This document shows positions 1 to 12,953 of a stretch of DNA of 64,000 nt, in pieces. Source of the DNA: Monosiga brevicollis MX1 (Eukaryota > Opisthokonta > Choanoflagellata > Craspedida > Salpingoecidae). The stretch spans positions 643,429-707,428 of the forward strand of contig NW_001865055.1 in NCBI RefSeq assembly GCF_000002865.3, read 5' to 3'. The notes below the pieces were generated by a model that saw only the letters and a list, made by a program, of their open reading frames with translations, searched no databases and was not told the DNA's origin. Made by a program: the position numbers and the translations under genes. Every line of letters starts with the position of its first letter. Within the stretch, counting starts at the first letter, position 1.

Positions 1-77
1 CCCATTCTCGATTGGACCATGCAATGGCATCGGGCCAACCGTTATCAACCCTATTTGCATGTCGCCACCACCGGTAG

Positions 78-2699
78 GAGCTGGTGCACATTCTCATCGA
101 GGCCGGGGCGCCGCTGGATCTGATCAACGCCAACAACCAAACGGCACTCACGGTAGCGCTCATGCGGCGCCATAACGAGGTGGCCAAGCTTCTCATTTCA
201 AAGGGGAGTAACATCTTAGATTCCTTGGGCAACCTGACCAACGTGCTGGAGGGGGTCAAGGACTATGAGCTTCGCCAACTCGTGTCAGAGGACATGTTGT
301 GTAGCCATCCACAACCCATCAAGATGTGTTTCCACCTTGCCCGTCGCCTCGAACGTCTGGCTCAACGTCAGGAGGAGCGCCAACAAATGTATCGAGAGCT
401 GGCTGAGATTTGCAGCACACTGGCAACCAACCTCCTCTCCCGCTGCCGTGACATGTGGGACGTGCGCCGCTTGCTCGCCGACCACACGGGCATTCTCGAT
501 GATGCGCTTCGCCACCAACAGGAAGGCTTTGTGGCCCATCCGTTTTGCCAAGAGTACCTCAAAGAACTCTGGTTTGGCAATCACAAGGCCGCCGAGTCTC
601 ATGAGTTTCTATGGCTTCTGGTGCAGTATTTTGGCTGCGCCGTCTTTTTTCCAAGTTTGTCCTGTCGTCTCATCGCCACAACCCTCCTTCTGGGAAACCA
701 GCGCAAGGAAATACTTGCCAAACAAAGCGCACAGAAGGGCAGCCAGGCCGGTCCATACCACCCTTGCCAGAGCCCATTTCTGCCTCACCCAAGCTGCTCG
801 CTGGTGCTGATCCCGCCGTAGTCTATCTGATTGACTTTTTGATGCTGAATCATTCCCGCTTGGCCTTTAGCAAGCTGGGCGATTATCTCATGTTGTGGCA
901 CACGCCCGTGATGAAGTTCACGGGACACATGTCTTCCTTCCTCGCCTTTCTTGTCCTGGTGCTGGTCGTGGTGGCTCAACGGGCCAGTCCAACGCCCACG
1001 AGCGCAGAAGTCGCCCTCGCCGTCTGGCTCATTGCCATGCTGTTCCAAGAAATACGTGAAATATATCAGACCCCCTTCCGCATCTATGCCCGCTCCATCT
1101 GGAATGTGCTGGACGTGGTGTCCCTCCTTTTCTTCTTGGTCGTCATCGCTCTGCGCGTCATTGCCTGGGATAACGATGTGCGTGGCTTGGAGGTGGATGA
1201 CTTGCTTTCAGCTGCCAACGTTCTGATGGCCGTGGCGGCGGTGTTCTCCATCATTCGCCTGTTGAACATTTTGGAAACCAGCTCTCTGCTCGGTCCACTC
1301 CAGGTACGTGCTGCGCTGCGCTCCGCCCCCACCTCGCTTCCCTCGTTGTAGTTTCCATGTTGGGCCAGGCGTCGTAAAACCAAGTTGTTCAAGGAACGTG
1401 CTGCATGTCATTGGGCCGCCTGGTTTTACAGATCAGTATCCGCCAGATTTTCACAGATCTGATTGTTTTCCTGACCATCTTGATTGTGTTCATGTTGGCC
1501 TTTAGTGCGGGCCTGGCGAAGGTAATGGTTGCCTTGTGCTCACCCGCTTTGCTCGTGTATCGTGTCTGTGGTTCAGTGCTGTGTTTTTTTTTTTTTTTTG
1601 TTTTTTTTATAAATTTTCAGCCAACCTAATGTGTGCTGACTGTGGCTGGCGTGGGTTGGCTGTGCTATAGCTCTATGAGCGGGTTGAGCGCTTGCCCGTC
1701 AATGACGAGGTGTTGGAGGCCTTTGGCAGCTTTGAACGCTGTTTGCGTACCACGTTTTGGGCTCTTTTCGGGCTCGTAGAGCTTGGCACGTTGACAGTTG
1801 AGGGCCGAGACGCTGCGCGCATCCAAGCCACGGGCGAAATTGTGTTTGGCGTGTACATGGTACGTCCTCTTCTGAGCTGTTGGGTCACGGCCACGAGCTT
1901 TGGTCACAAGAGCTCTGGCGTTGATGTGTGCACCATCTCGGAGGGGAACCCACGTCCGATTGAATCCGCACCCGCCTTTTCATTCCATTGCCGCTTCGTG
2001 CTGTGGCCGACTTTACTTGCATTGCTCCATAGGTCCTCGTGTTCATCCTCTTGATCAACTTGTTGATTGCCATGATCTCGAATACGTATCAACGCATTGC
2101 ATCCAACGCAGATACAGTGTGGAAGTTTGCGCGCGCACGTCTGATCCGCGAATTCCAGCGCTACCCTTGTGCGTGCCCCGTATGCTTTTCATCCCTGCCG
2201 CCCACCCAGCTGCGTACTATGAATCAGCTCGCTCACTTTTGTCATCCGCTGGACTGCACATGTGTGGGGGCGCGTGCTTAGCAATCCCGGCTCCGTTTAA
2301 TTTGATCGCCGAGCCCATCTGGGCCTTGACGCGACTGCTGGGCTGGAATATGAAGCAAATCCTGCAGCCAGCAGGCTACGGCTCGAGTGACAACGCGGAA
2401 GAAGACGAGCAGCTTGCCTTGCTGTTGCAAAACCTAGCCGAACGGCATCGCAAACACCGGCGAGACAACGACAGTCTTGATCAGGTTCGAGGCCCGCCCG
2501 CTATCCTCCCTCCTTGACAAACATCACGGGTCATGAAGAGTCTCACGACATCGCACGCGATCCCACGGAGTAGAGCGATTTGGAGCAAATTTGGCAAGAG
2601 CTGTTGTCCATGAAGCGCCTCCTGCAAGAGGCCGTGCGCACTCGCGACAGCGAGCTTGGGTCAACGGCCGCGGCTGCGTCGGCCGCGCCTCTGGCTTAG
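78..2699 (+). CDS. TRPC-like cation channel, 3' part (5' end outside window)
   Basis: This is a plasma-membrane, non-selective, probably Ca-permeable channel subunit of the TRP family. Exons read 78-750 (3' end uncertain), 822-1303, 1432-1521, 1671-1859, 2033-2168, 2282-2484 and 2574-2699; the junctions from 1303 onward close in frame. In order it shows the end of an ankyrin repeat (NNQTALTVALMRRHNEVAKLL), a TRP_2-type segment (FVAHPFCQEYLKELWFGN), membrane segments between about 880 and 1520, a pore helix (RTTFWALFGLVELGTL), S6 (VLVFILLINLLIAMISNTYQ), the TRP box in the TRPC form (WKFARARLIREF), and a downstream IPAPFNLI that matches the proline motif of TRPC channels. The last exon encodes a short acidic/leucine helix (LEQIWQELLSMKRLLQEAV) that may be a coiled coil. 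The WKFAR box and proline motif favour TRPC over TRPV or TRPM. Bases 1-77 look like intron. The first junction (750/822) uses a weak donor and should be treated as provisional. Confidence 0.85.
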
Positions 2700-3314
2700 C
2701 TTCCTCGTGCACCCGACGAGTGGGCATGCCGAGTCTTGCCCAGAGTTTCACACTCATCAATCAAACGCTTTCTCCCATACCAGCGAGCCAGCCTCCCTTC
2801 CTTTTCCCCATCAGCAGAAGCGCAGCAGACGCGCAGCAGAAGCTCAGCGACATGTCGTATCACATTCGAGTGGTGTTTTTCCGAAATAATTCGTGCTAAA
2901 TGCATGCATGCATGAATCAAAGAGAAGGAGGCACAGCCACATGCCAATGCAGCCCAGAAAAGTTGGGCCCTGTCCGCTCTGACTTAGGCATCTTGAGGGC
3001 GAGGGCAGCAGTCGTGGACCATTCCTCCCCTCATCTTGAAGACTAACAACAGATTCAACAACAACAACGGTCGGTGATGGTGGACACAATCGAGGCCTCA
3101 GTCTTTTGACATTGTTTTGGTGCCTGATCATCTGCTGCTCCAGGACTTGCGGGTCCCTTGACTTTGGCGGGCGCCGGCGCAGGTGCGCTTGGGCCCCCTT
3201 GACGGCTGGTGGGCGATCAGCTGCGTTTGATAGCCTTGTTGCTGCTCCGCAAGACGAACGACGTGCATCGGCCCAGCGTGCGGGGCACAGCAGAGCTCTT
3301 GATCCCCGCTCACC
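2700..3314. other. Intergenic: TRPC 3' flank and upstream region of the next gene
   Basis: No coding exon could be supported here. The first 250 bases are the 3' flank of the channel gene and include an A/T-rich stretch with a short ATGC repeat near 2900-2915. The second half is GC-rich and leads into a good start context (CACCATGG) at 3315, so it probably holds the promoter and 5' UTR of the small downstream gene. A 5' UTR intron is possible. Confidence 0.4.
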
Positions 3315-3845
3315 ATGGCGACCGGGCGCGACGCGCCGTCGGAGACGATCGAAGCACCCGTGTCAGTTCATGCGCTGGCAGCGTCGCTGAAGGGCACGCT
3401 GCGACTGAGTCCGCCATCCCTGGCCCCAAAGAAGGTGTTGGGCCTGGTTGCTGAGGCGGACGAGTCTTCGACCGACGATGGCGTGGTGTTGCCGCCGTCC
3501 GAGGCTGCCCGTCCTGTGATGGTGCGGCGCCAATCAGCTCTGGCTGCTAATGGTATCAATATAGGGCGCGAGCTTCGCATTGAGCAGCGCCGTAAAGAGT
3601 TTGCAGAAAGCAATGGTTCGCTACGTAGCTCATGCGAGGCACGCCGCGACATGGAATGGGTTAAACACACCCTTCGTAAGACCAGTACTCCACCTCCCAC
3701 TGAGCTTGAGGCCCGTCTCTTACAGCGCCGGGCAAGTGCTGACGCAGACGTGGGAGTGTCCCGGGTCGCAAACGCGAGCGAAGGCACCGAGCTGAGCCGC
3801 GCTTTTGAGAAACGGCGCCAGTCCACAACAGCCCTCTTGAAATAG
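3315..3845 (+). CDS. Small basic protein with R-R-x-S sites, unknown function
   Basis: A single open exon of 176 codons starts in an excellent Kozak context (CACCATGG). I do not recognise the family. There is no signal peptide and no membrane segment, and the composition is Ala/Ser/Arg-rich, as in a soluble, partly disordered protein. Three R-R-x-S sequences (RRQSAL, RRASAD and the C-terminal RRQSTT) fit the consensus of basophilic kinases such as PKA. Two similar blocks, TELEARLLQRRAS and TELSRAFEKRRQS, share the pattern T-E-L-x6-R-R-x-S, and a looser third copy is GRELRIEQRRKEF. This suggests a short repeated linear motif, perhaps a helical binding peptide. The first of the two blocks vaguely resembles an actin-binding RPEL motif but lacks its proline. 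The gene sits in a gene-rich stretch with no ORF of comparable quality on the other strand. That it is a real gene is likely; its role is unknown. Confidence 0.5.
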   Translation: MATGRDAPSETIEAPVSVHALAASLKGTLRLSPPSLAPKKVLGLVAEADESSTDDGVVLPPSEAARPVMVRRQSALAANGINIGRELRIEQRRKEFAESNGSLRSSCEARRDMEWVKHTLRKTSTPPPTELEARLLQRRASADADVGVSRVANASEGTELSRAFEKRRQSTTALLK

Positions 3846-4612
3846 TGGCCAGCTCTTCCGTTGTAAAAGTCAAGTGAGCTTTGCATCGCCTACTGTGGTT
3901 TTGCTCTGCTTTGGCGGTGTGGGTCATGGCCACTGTGGCACATGGCGATTGAATTGATGATCATATTTGCTAAATTCATGATGGAGGGATCGGTGGAAAT
4001 GAACCGAAACGGGAGAAGGGCATGGACACAACAGCGTGGTCCCAGTTGCCGCAGCCGCAGCCAGAGACAATTGGCCATCGTAGATCTTGTATACAGACGC
4101 GTACACGGAAAAGGATTGAAGAAGAAAGAAATACAAAAAAAAAAAACAGTGTACGAAACAGGCCCATTCCACCAGACACGACCAAGCAAGAGCAGAGGTC
4201 CGAGAAGGAACCAAAACGACACAAAAAGGGAAGGTCCTTGACAAGAAAGGGCGCGCGTCAACATACAGGAACCATACAAAGCCCTAGCAGCACCACCCTA
4301 CAACGACTCCTGCCCGAGGAACCCATTGTGTGTATGTGCCCGGAGACATCACCCGCTGGATGAGCAGGGCCACAACACACGCACACGACAGGAACGGCAA
4401 CGACAACAACATTCAACAGCAAGAACAGGACAGTTAGAACTGGGAGGGACACTGGGAAGGGCACAAGGAGCCGAGGAGTCACCATGGCAACAAGAGCGTC
4501 ACAGGCCACGGACATGGGAGGCATCAAGCACAAAGGTGGGACATCGAGGGGAAATGATACATGAGTTGGGAGCAAGGGTCAGCGGTAGTCCACGCTAAGC
4601 TCAGGCTGCCGC
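3846..4612. other. Intergenic between convergent genes
   Basis: This region lies between the 3' end of the small plus-strand gene and the stop codon of the minus-strand G-alpha gene, so it should hold two 3' UTRs. It has a purine-rich plus strand with an A-run near 4135-4147. Short ORFs exist on both strands, but none has recognisable protein features. No promoter or RNA gene was seen. Confidence 0.4.
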
Positions 4613-6102
4613 TCAGTAGGGCAATGCCCGCTTCAAATGGCTTTCAACAATGATATCACTATGAATGGTACGGGTTCACAGGTGCGAGTGAGGCAAAAGA
4701 AACCACTAGGAAGTTTGGTGCTGCAAACGCGCGCACGCGCGAGAGAGAGAAAGAGAGAGGGAGAGGGAGAGCGAAGGGGGCAAGCAGATGAGGAGCTTAC
4801 TTGACAGCGTCAAAGACGTAGCGAATGTTCTGTGTCTCGGTGGCGCAGACGAAATGCTCATATACGGGCTTGTTGGGGTTTTTGTTGAGGCGCTTGAACA
4901 TGCCTGCAATGAACTTCTTGGCCTCTGAGGCATTGTTTGGAGGACCATCGTACTCCGGAAAGTAGTCCTTGAGCGGAGTACGGGCAATCTTTTGCGAGAA
5001 GAGATCTGTCTTGTTCAGGAACAGAATGATGGCTGTGTTGATGAAGAACGAGTTATTGCAAATGGCGTCGAAGAGGGTGAGGGACTCGTGGATGCGGTTT
5101 GTCTCCTGATCCTCGAACAATTTCATGTCGTAACCCGAGAGGGCGGCCACAAAGAGCACGGCGGTGACGTCATTGAAGCAGTGGATCCATTTGCGACGCT
5201 CGGACCGTTGGCCTCCGACGTCAAACATACGGTAAATGAGGTCTTTGTAGCGGAACGTGGTTTCAATGACGCCCGTCGTGCGCACACGGGCGCGGAGCAC
5301 GTCTTCTTGGGTGGGGAGGTAGTTGCTCTGTGCAATGCGGTCAATGTTATTGAAAAAGTATTCAGCTGAGTCGTTGAGCTGGTACTCGTTGGAGCGGCGG
5401 AAGCATTCTTGAACGCCCGAGTCTGCCCAAAGGGCCTTGAGGGCTTCGGTGAGTTCAGGGGTGAGGCCGCCCGAGGTGCCGAGTTCAATGTAGCTGAGCA
5501 CAACCTTGGCGTGCTTGCGGTTCGACTAAAAAAAAAAAAAAAGAAAAGACAAAGATGGACCATCAATGAGCTGAGACCGAGAGAACCAGCAACATACAAG
5601 GGGAAAAAGAAGAAAATCCATGCCTTGCCAGTCGGTCGTGTAGATTGTCACAAAGCAGACAACGGGCGGACGCACCTGGTCTCCAATGTCAATGACAAGC
5701 GGGCCCATGGCTTCGAGAACAGCGCGCATGCTGTGGACGAGGTTGTCACAGATGGTGGGCTTGTAGCTCTTGAGCTCTTCATTGCTAAAGCCGTCGCCGT
5801 GGATAATCTTCATTTGCTTGACCAGGGTCGATTTGCCCGACTCACCGGCGCCTAGAGTGGCGTGGTAGACGGGGTGGGTGCCAAGCAGGAGGGGGATGAA
5901 TCGAACGGGCCATACGAGCGTCGTGCGTGATGGAGGGATGGACCCGGGGGGAAAGCAGGTTGGGAGACAAGTGTGGGCACAAACCGAGAAGAAGGAGCTT
6001 GATGGTGCGAGAGGCCAGTTGCGCATCGCGCTCGAGCTGCGCCTCGACGGCGGCAGTACGAGCCTGCTGTGCCTTTTGCTCGGCACTCATGCAAATGCCC
6101 AT
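4613..6102 (-). CDS. Heterotrimeric G-protein alpha subunit, Gi/o-like, complete in 4 exons
   Basis: This GTP-binding alpha subunit couples seven-helix receptors to effectors at the inner plasma membrane. Exons on the minus strand are 6102-5985, 5851-5676, 5525-4801 and 4658-4613. They join in phase to exactly 354 residues, the length of animal G-alpha-i, with matching numbering. Visible motifs are an N-terminal MGICMS (Gly2 for myristoylation, Cys4 for palmitoylation), P-loop GAGESGKST (40-48), catalytic Arg178 in RVRTTG, switch [14 protein letters not shown] with Gln204, NKTD, and the guanine-binding CAT (VCATETQN). The last exon is only 46 bases and supplies the receptor-contacting tail [14 protein letters not shown]. 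Position -4, a Cys in pertussis-toxin substrates, is Ala here, and the tail matches none of the Gi, Gq, Gs or G12 consensus sequences I know. Stopping at the end of the 725-base exon would give a false truncated protein. A GA-rich tract (about 4740-4771) lies in the last intron. Confidence 0.97.
4740..4771. repeat. GA-rich simple repeat in the last intron of the G-alpha gene
   Basis: Impure GA repeat following a short CGCGCACGCGCG stretch. It lies inside the 142-base intron between the 725-base exon and the terminal 46-base exon of the G-alpha gene. It does not interrupt coding sequence. Confidence 0.8.
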
Positions 6103-6404
6103 GTTGGCGGTGGTGTGTGGGGTCGATGGTATATCCCCAAAAGAGAAAGGGAGAGGGAAAGAAGACAGCGGTGCCGCGTCTAAGGACCGAGTAGTTTGTT
6201 GTCTACCCTTGCGACTGTCTGCCTTGCGGGAAAGGGGTTCTTTGGCGAGAACTCAGCGTTGCAAAGCGGAACGACCAGCGTCCCTGCTATGAGAGGCAAG
6301 GCAGAAAAGAGGGGGAATTCAAGAGCAGGGCACCAAAATCAGGTTGGGCGTGGTTGGAAGGAGCTTCAACAAATGACATTGACACGAAACCAGCAACTTT
6401 CACG

Positions 6405-6474
6405 TCGCTCTTCTCTCGCTCTCGCGCGCTCTCTCGCACACACACACACACACATACACACATACACACACACA
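6405..6474. repeat. CT-rich tract followed by CA dinucleotide repeat
   Basis: A CT-rich stretch (about 6405-6436) runs directly into a CA repeat interrupted by two TA steps (to about 6474). It lies 300-370 bases upstream of the G-alpha start codon at 6102, which is read leftward. On the gene strand it appears as TG then GA repeats. It may be part of the promoter region, but no function is shown. Confidence 0.85.
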
Positions 6475-6676
6475 AAAGCTTGAAAAAAGAACAAGTCAGT
6501 GTGAGGGAAAGGAGTGCTGATGGCAGAGTGAAGCAACTGCACTGCCATTGGCCTGAAGAGGATGGTATGTGTTTGTAAAGGTTGCTCAAGTCATGGGAGC
6601 GTCGATCGAGCCTGAGAACGGAGGTGCAGGAGACACAAGGAGGCGGGGTGCACCAGAGAAGGCGGTTGGCCCCAAC

Positions 6677-6702
<26 letters not shown>
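6677..6702. repeat. Poly-A run of 26
   Basis: Uninterrupted run of A in intergenic DNA upstream of the G-alpha gene. No retroposed gene body or target-site duplication was recognised on either side, so I call it a homopolymer only. Confidence 0.8.
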
Positions 6703-6707
<5 letters not shown>

Positions 6708-6977
6708 AAACAAGGAGGCTGTTCGATGTGACAGCCGCGCGGTCTAGAGCGCGCGGCTAAAGGCAGGGGCAGTGACTGCGTGCGGTAACGGGTGTGTATA
6801 TGAAGAGCCGGTGCCAAGTGTATCGGCAGCGGCAGGACGCAACATCTCGCTCAGACGGATCACAGTATCGAGCGAGCGAGCGAATGATTCAGTCAGTGCA
6901 ATGTCGTTGTTCGTCGAGCATGATTGCATTTGTTGTGGTGGTCGAGCAGCTTTGGTCCAGCTGGCTGCCGACTGCCA

Positions 6978-7186
6978 NNNNNNNNNNNNNNNNNNNNNNN
7001 NNNNNNNNNNNNNNNNNNNNNNNNNNNNNNNNNNNNNNNNNNNNNNNNNNNNNNNNNNNNNNNNNNNNNNNNNNNNNNNNNNNNNNNNNNNNNNNNNNNN
7101 NNNNNNNNNNNNNNNNNNNNNNNNNNNNNNNNNNNNNNNNNNNNNNNNNNNNNNNNNNNNNNNNNNNNNNNNNNNNNNNNNNNNNN
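6978..7186. other. Assembly gap (209 N)
   Basis: An unbroken run of N whose right edge abuts the long GA microsatellite. The gap probably reflects failure to assemble through the repeat, so its real size and content are unknown. Confidence 0.99.
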
Positions 7187-7560
<374 letters not shown>

Positions 7561-8488
7561 GAAAGAGAGCCAAGGAAGACGTACCTCTTTAATGCAAAAC
7601 CGCAAAAATACCAAAAATTCGACAGAAAAAAGCAGCAGTACCCCACCCCCTAAGCCAGTTCAAGCCACAGCCCTTTAGAGCAAAGGAGACACACTTTAAA
7701 CAAAGGCGGCTGTGCTGCTTTGTACGCAGATTCCGGACGGCGGGGAGGTGTGGGGCTATGACGTTGTTGGCGCTTGGGAACTGGTTGATGCGTAGAGCAA
7801 CCCCTGCACGCGCATGAAGGATGCGCGCGCGCAACAAGAAACGTCTGACATATATCACACTTTTCTTAAATTAAAGTGTAAACTTTGACGCAGTTGAACG
7901 TGGGCAATGGAATGCCGTCTGGGCGTTGTGGCGGGCAAAGCTGCGACCATTTCTGAATGACCATAGCGATATAAAACAAGCGTCAAACAATTCAAAGCCA
8001 CAAAACTTGTCAGATGCAGAGTAAACCTGTTGACAACAGGTATTAAGAACAGATCGACCGCTTAAGGTTTATAGCGTGATAAAAACACACTTTTGTGCCC
8101 GATTACGTCACCAACTCGCCGCAAAACCTTGAAAACACGAAAACGGCAGCCCCGAATCCGCCAAGGCCTGAACTAATATATAGGTGAGGGTAAGCAAGGA
8201 TGCTTACATGAGGTGGGCGCGGGCAGAGGCGCTGAAGGCGGGGGTGAGTGCTCGTTTCTTGACCGCCTCCACACCTCAAATTCGGAGCCGCCAACAACAA
8301 AGAGAGCCGTGTGTGACGTCGTGTTCTTCTTCTTCAAAAACACAAACATGACATAATCTCCCAAAACCATATTATTATAACCATAAACTTTATATGATAA
8401 CATTATATAATCAACAATAAGTCTATATTATTCTACAATAACTAGATCAAAACCATCCTCTTCTTCAACCAAGCCCTTTCGTTCGAGT

Positions 8489-8520
<32 letters not shown>

Positions 8521-8868
8521 TTCCCTGCCGCAGGTCAGTGACTCGTGCTTGACGATGAATGGCAGTGCCACGACACTGGTCACACATGTGCTTTGGTCAT
8601 GTCTGTAGCTGGCTTGAAGCTTCCTTGTTATCAGGGTTTGGGTCCGGGTCAGAAAGGCATGGGTGGTGGGCTGATCAGGATATAACAGCAGGTTGCATTT
8701 GGACAACCATGTTCTGGGGATGAATGGTGTGCTCGCTCAGCCGCTTTCTCTCACCCCGCCCCCGCGACGACGAACCAATGTGGCATAGGTGACTGCTCGT
8801 GATCTGCGTTTGATCCACGACTTTTTGCTTGGTGTTCAGGGGTTGCCCACTTTTGGAGCCAAGGAATA
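7561..8868. other. Intergenic with an AT-rich patch, upstream of ALDH7A1
   Basis: No exon was supported. Bases of about 8340-8460 are strikingly AT-rich compared with the flanks, with runs such as CATTATATAATCAACAATAA. A CT repeat follows at 8496-8521. The final 300 bases probably contain the ALDH7A1 promoter and 5' UTR. I searched for tRNA-like arms and transposon terminal repeats by eye and found none. Confidence 0.4.
8496..8521. repeat. CT dinucleotide repeat upstream of ALDH7A1
   Basis: Near-pure CT repeat about 350 bases upstream of the ALDH7A1 start codon. Similar purine/pyrimidine dinucleotide tracts lie at comparable distances from several other genes in this window. Confidence 0.85.
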
Positions 8869-11596
<2,728 letters not shown>

Positions 11597-12659
11597 AAGT
11601 GCTGTCTTTCCACGTTGATGTACGCCCTTGTGACGTGTGTGCAGCCCACGGGCTTGCGTTCTCGTGGGTATTTCCGGCCATGGTCAGGGACCATCATGCT
11701 ATGCTTGATTCGTGCCCCTTTGTCTTCCATCTCCTGCTTGTACAATCTGAGCATGAGCAGTTTTGTTGTGGCGCAGCCGCTGCTTGAACGGGGGGCTTGA
11801 TCCGAGTACGCTGGAAGATTGCGAGCCAATTCCATCTTGAAATCGATTTCGAATCTCTACTCGAAAACTGGCCCCCGTCGATCTGCTGTGAATGGTCCCG
11901 AGTCAGCCAGACGGATGCAACGCAATGTGTATCGTACCGGTGGAGACAGGCCAGGAGAGTTTGTCAGGCTCAGAATGTCTATCGAATTAACGCGACAGCG
12001 TGTTTCATATTGTGGTGAGTGCACAACACATCAACAGGAGATGGGAAAAAGGGCAAGAATAAGTAGTATTGCCGTGCACACACTTGCAGGATGCAAAAAG
12101 TGCATGCTGGTTTTGATGCAGTCCCATCCGCTCCACTCACCACACACATCAAGAAAAATAAAAATTTAATAAAATAAAATGAAACGAAACAGAAAAAAGA
12201 GGAAAAATCGGAAGAAATAGACGAAAAAAGCCAAAAAGCAATGAGGGGCGTCACAATCATTATCAGATCTCTTTTTCTGTCATGGCGCACTGATGCTAGA
12301 CTTCTCAAGAGAGAGAGAAAGAGAGAGAGACACACACACCACAACGCGCGATCCACACCCCACCCGCGAGCTGGCTGCCACGGCTCATGGTCCCCTCCTT
12401 AATTAACGGTTTCATGTTCCTCTTCTGTGGATGTGTGTGTGTTTGTGTGTGTTAATTGTCAGATGTTTTCACAGTCGGCTTGGCAGGTGAGTCGCTTTGC
12501 CTGTGTGTGTCTCTCCAGAGTGCTCAGATGTTGCTAAAGTCTCTGGTTTATCTTAAAGTCCGCCCCTCTCTCTGTTGCTGCACTAATTTGACACAGACGT
12601 GTCCCATTGAATCGCATGTTTTTCTGCAAACATCCTCATTCGATCCATCCCTCTGATTT

Positions 12660-12727
12660 CCCTCTTACTCACCTCCCTCTCTCTCATATTATTCTCCACA
12701 CTCTCTTTCTCTGTCTCTCTCTCTGTC
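12660..12727. repeat. CT-rich tract upstream of RTK1
   Basis: Impure CT/CTTT repeat in the 300 bases before the RTK1 start codon. Plausibly promoter-associated, since similar tracts precede neighbouring genes. Confidence 0.7.
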
Positions 12728-12915
12728 GCCTCACTGTCTTGGGGCCTCGGGGCCTTGGTCGTTTTGGGTTGCTTGATCTCTTGGATTGGACTCGTGCATG
12801 TCTTGGCTGGGCTGCTTGAGCGTTGCTGGTTGCTGCGGGTTGTTGTTGAGCCGAGATGGCGCCAACGTGATCGCGCCCTGAACGCACAGCTACGGACCGC
12901 TCACGTGCCTGTGTC

Positions 12916-12935
12916 GCGCCGCGCCGCGCCGCGCC
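12916..12935. repeat. GCGCC pentamer repeat, four copies
   Basis: Four perfect GCGCC units end 18 bases before the RTK1 start codon, so they probably lie in the 5' UTR. Such a GC run could form stable RNA structure close to the start. No function is shown. Confidence 0.85.
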
Positions 12936-12953
12936 CACTACTTCTCTGGGGCC

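Larger units (their letters stand above)
11597..12953. other. Intergenic: ALDH7A1 3' flank and RTK1 upstream region
   Basis: No exon was supported. AT-rich sequence near 12155-12185 (AAAATAAAAATTTAATAAAAT) contains AATAAA-like hexamers and could serve as a distal 3'-end signal, although it lies 560 bases past the stop. GA repeats occur at 12309-12331 and GT repeats at 12427-12455. A CT-rich stretch near 12660-12727 and a GC-rich pentamer repeat just before 12954 precede the RTK1 start. Short ORFs are unconvincing. Confidence 0.4.

Noticed and set aside
4797-4802. TAA as the natural stop of the G-alpha protein after AVK
   Set aside because: The TAA is part of the GTAAGC donor; splicing to 4658 restores the expected C-terminus and the family length of 354.
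6677-6702. Poly-A run as the tail of a retroposed copy
   Set aside because: No flanking duplicated sequence or gene-like body lies next to it.
11797-12169. Short plus-strand ORFs after ALDH7A1
   Set aside because: Low-information sequence without recognisable motif, good start context or splice support.
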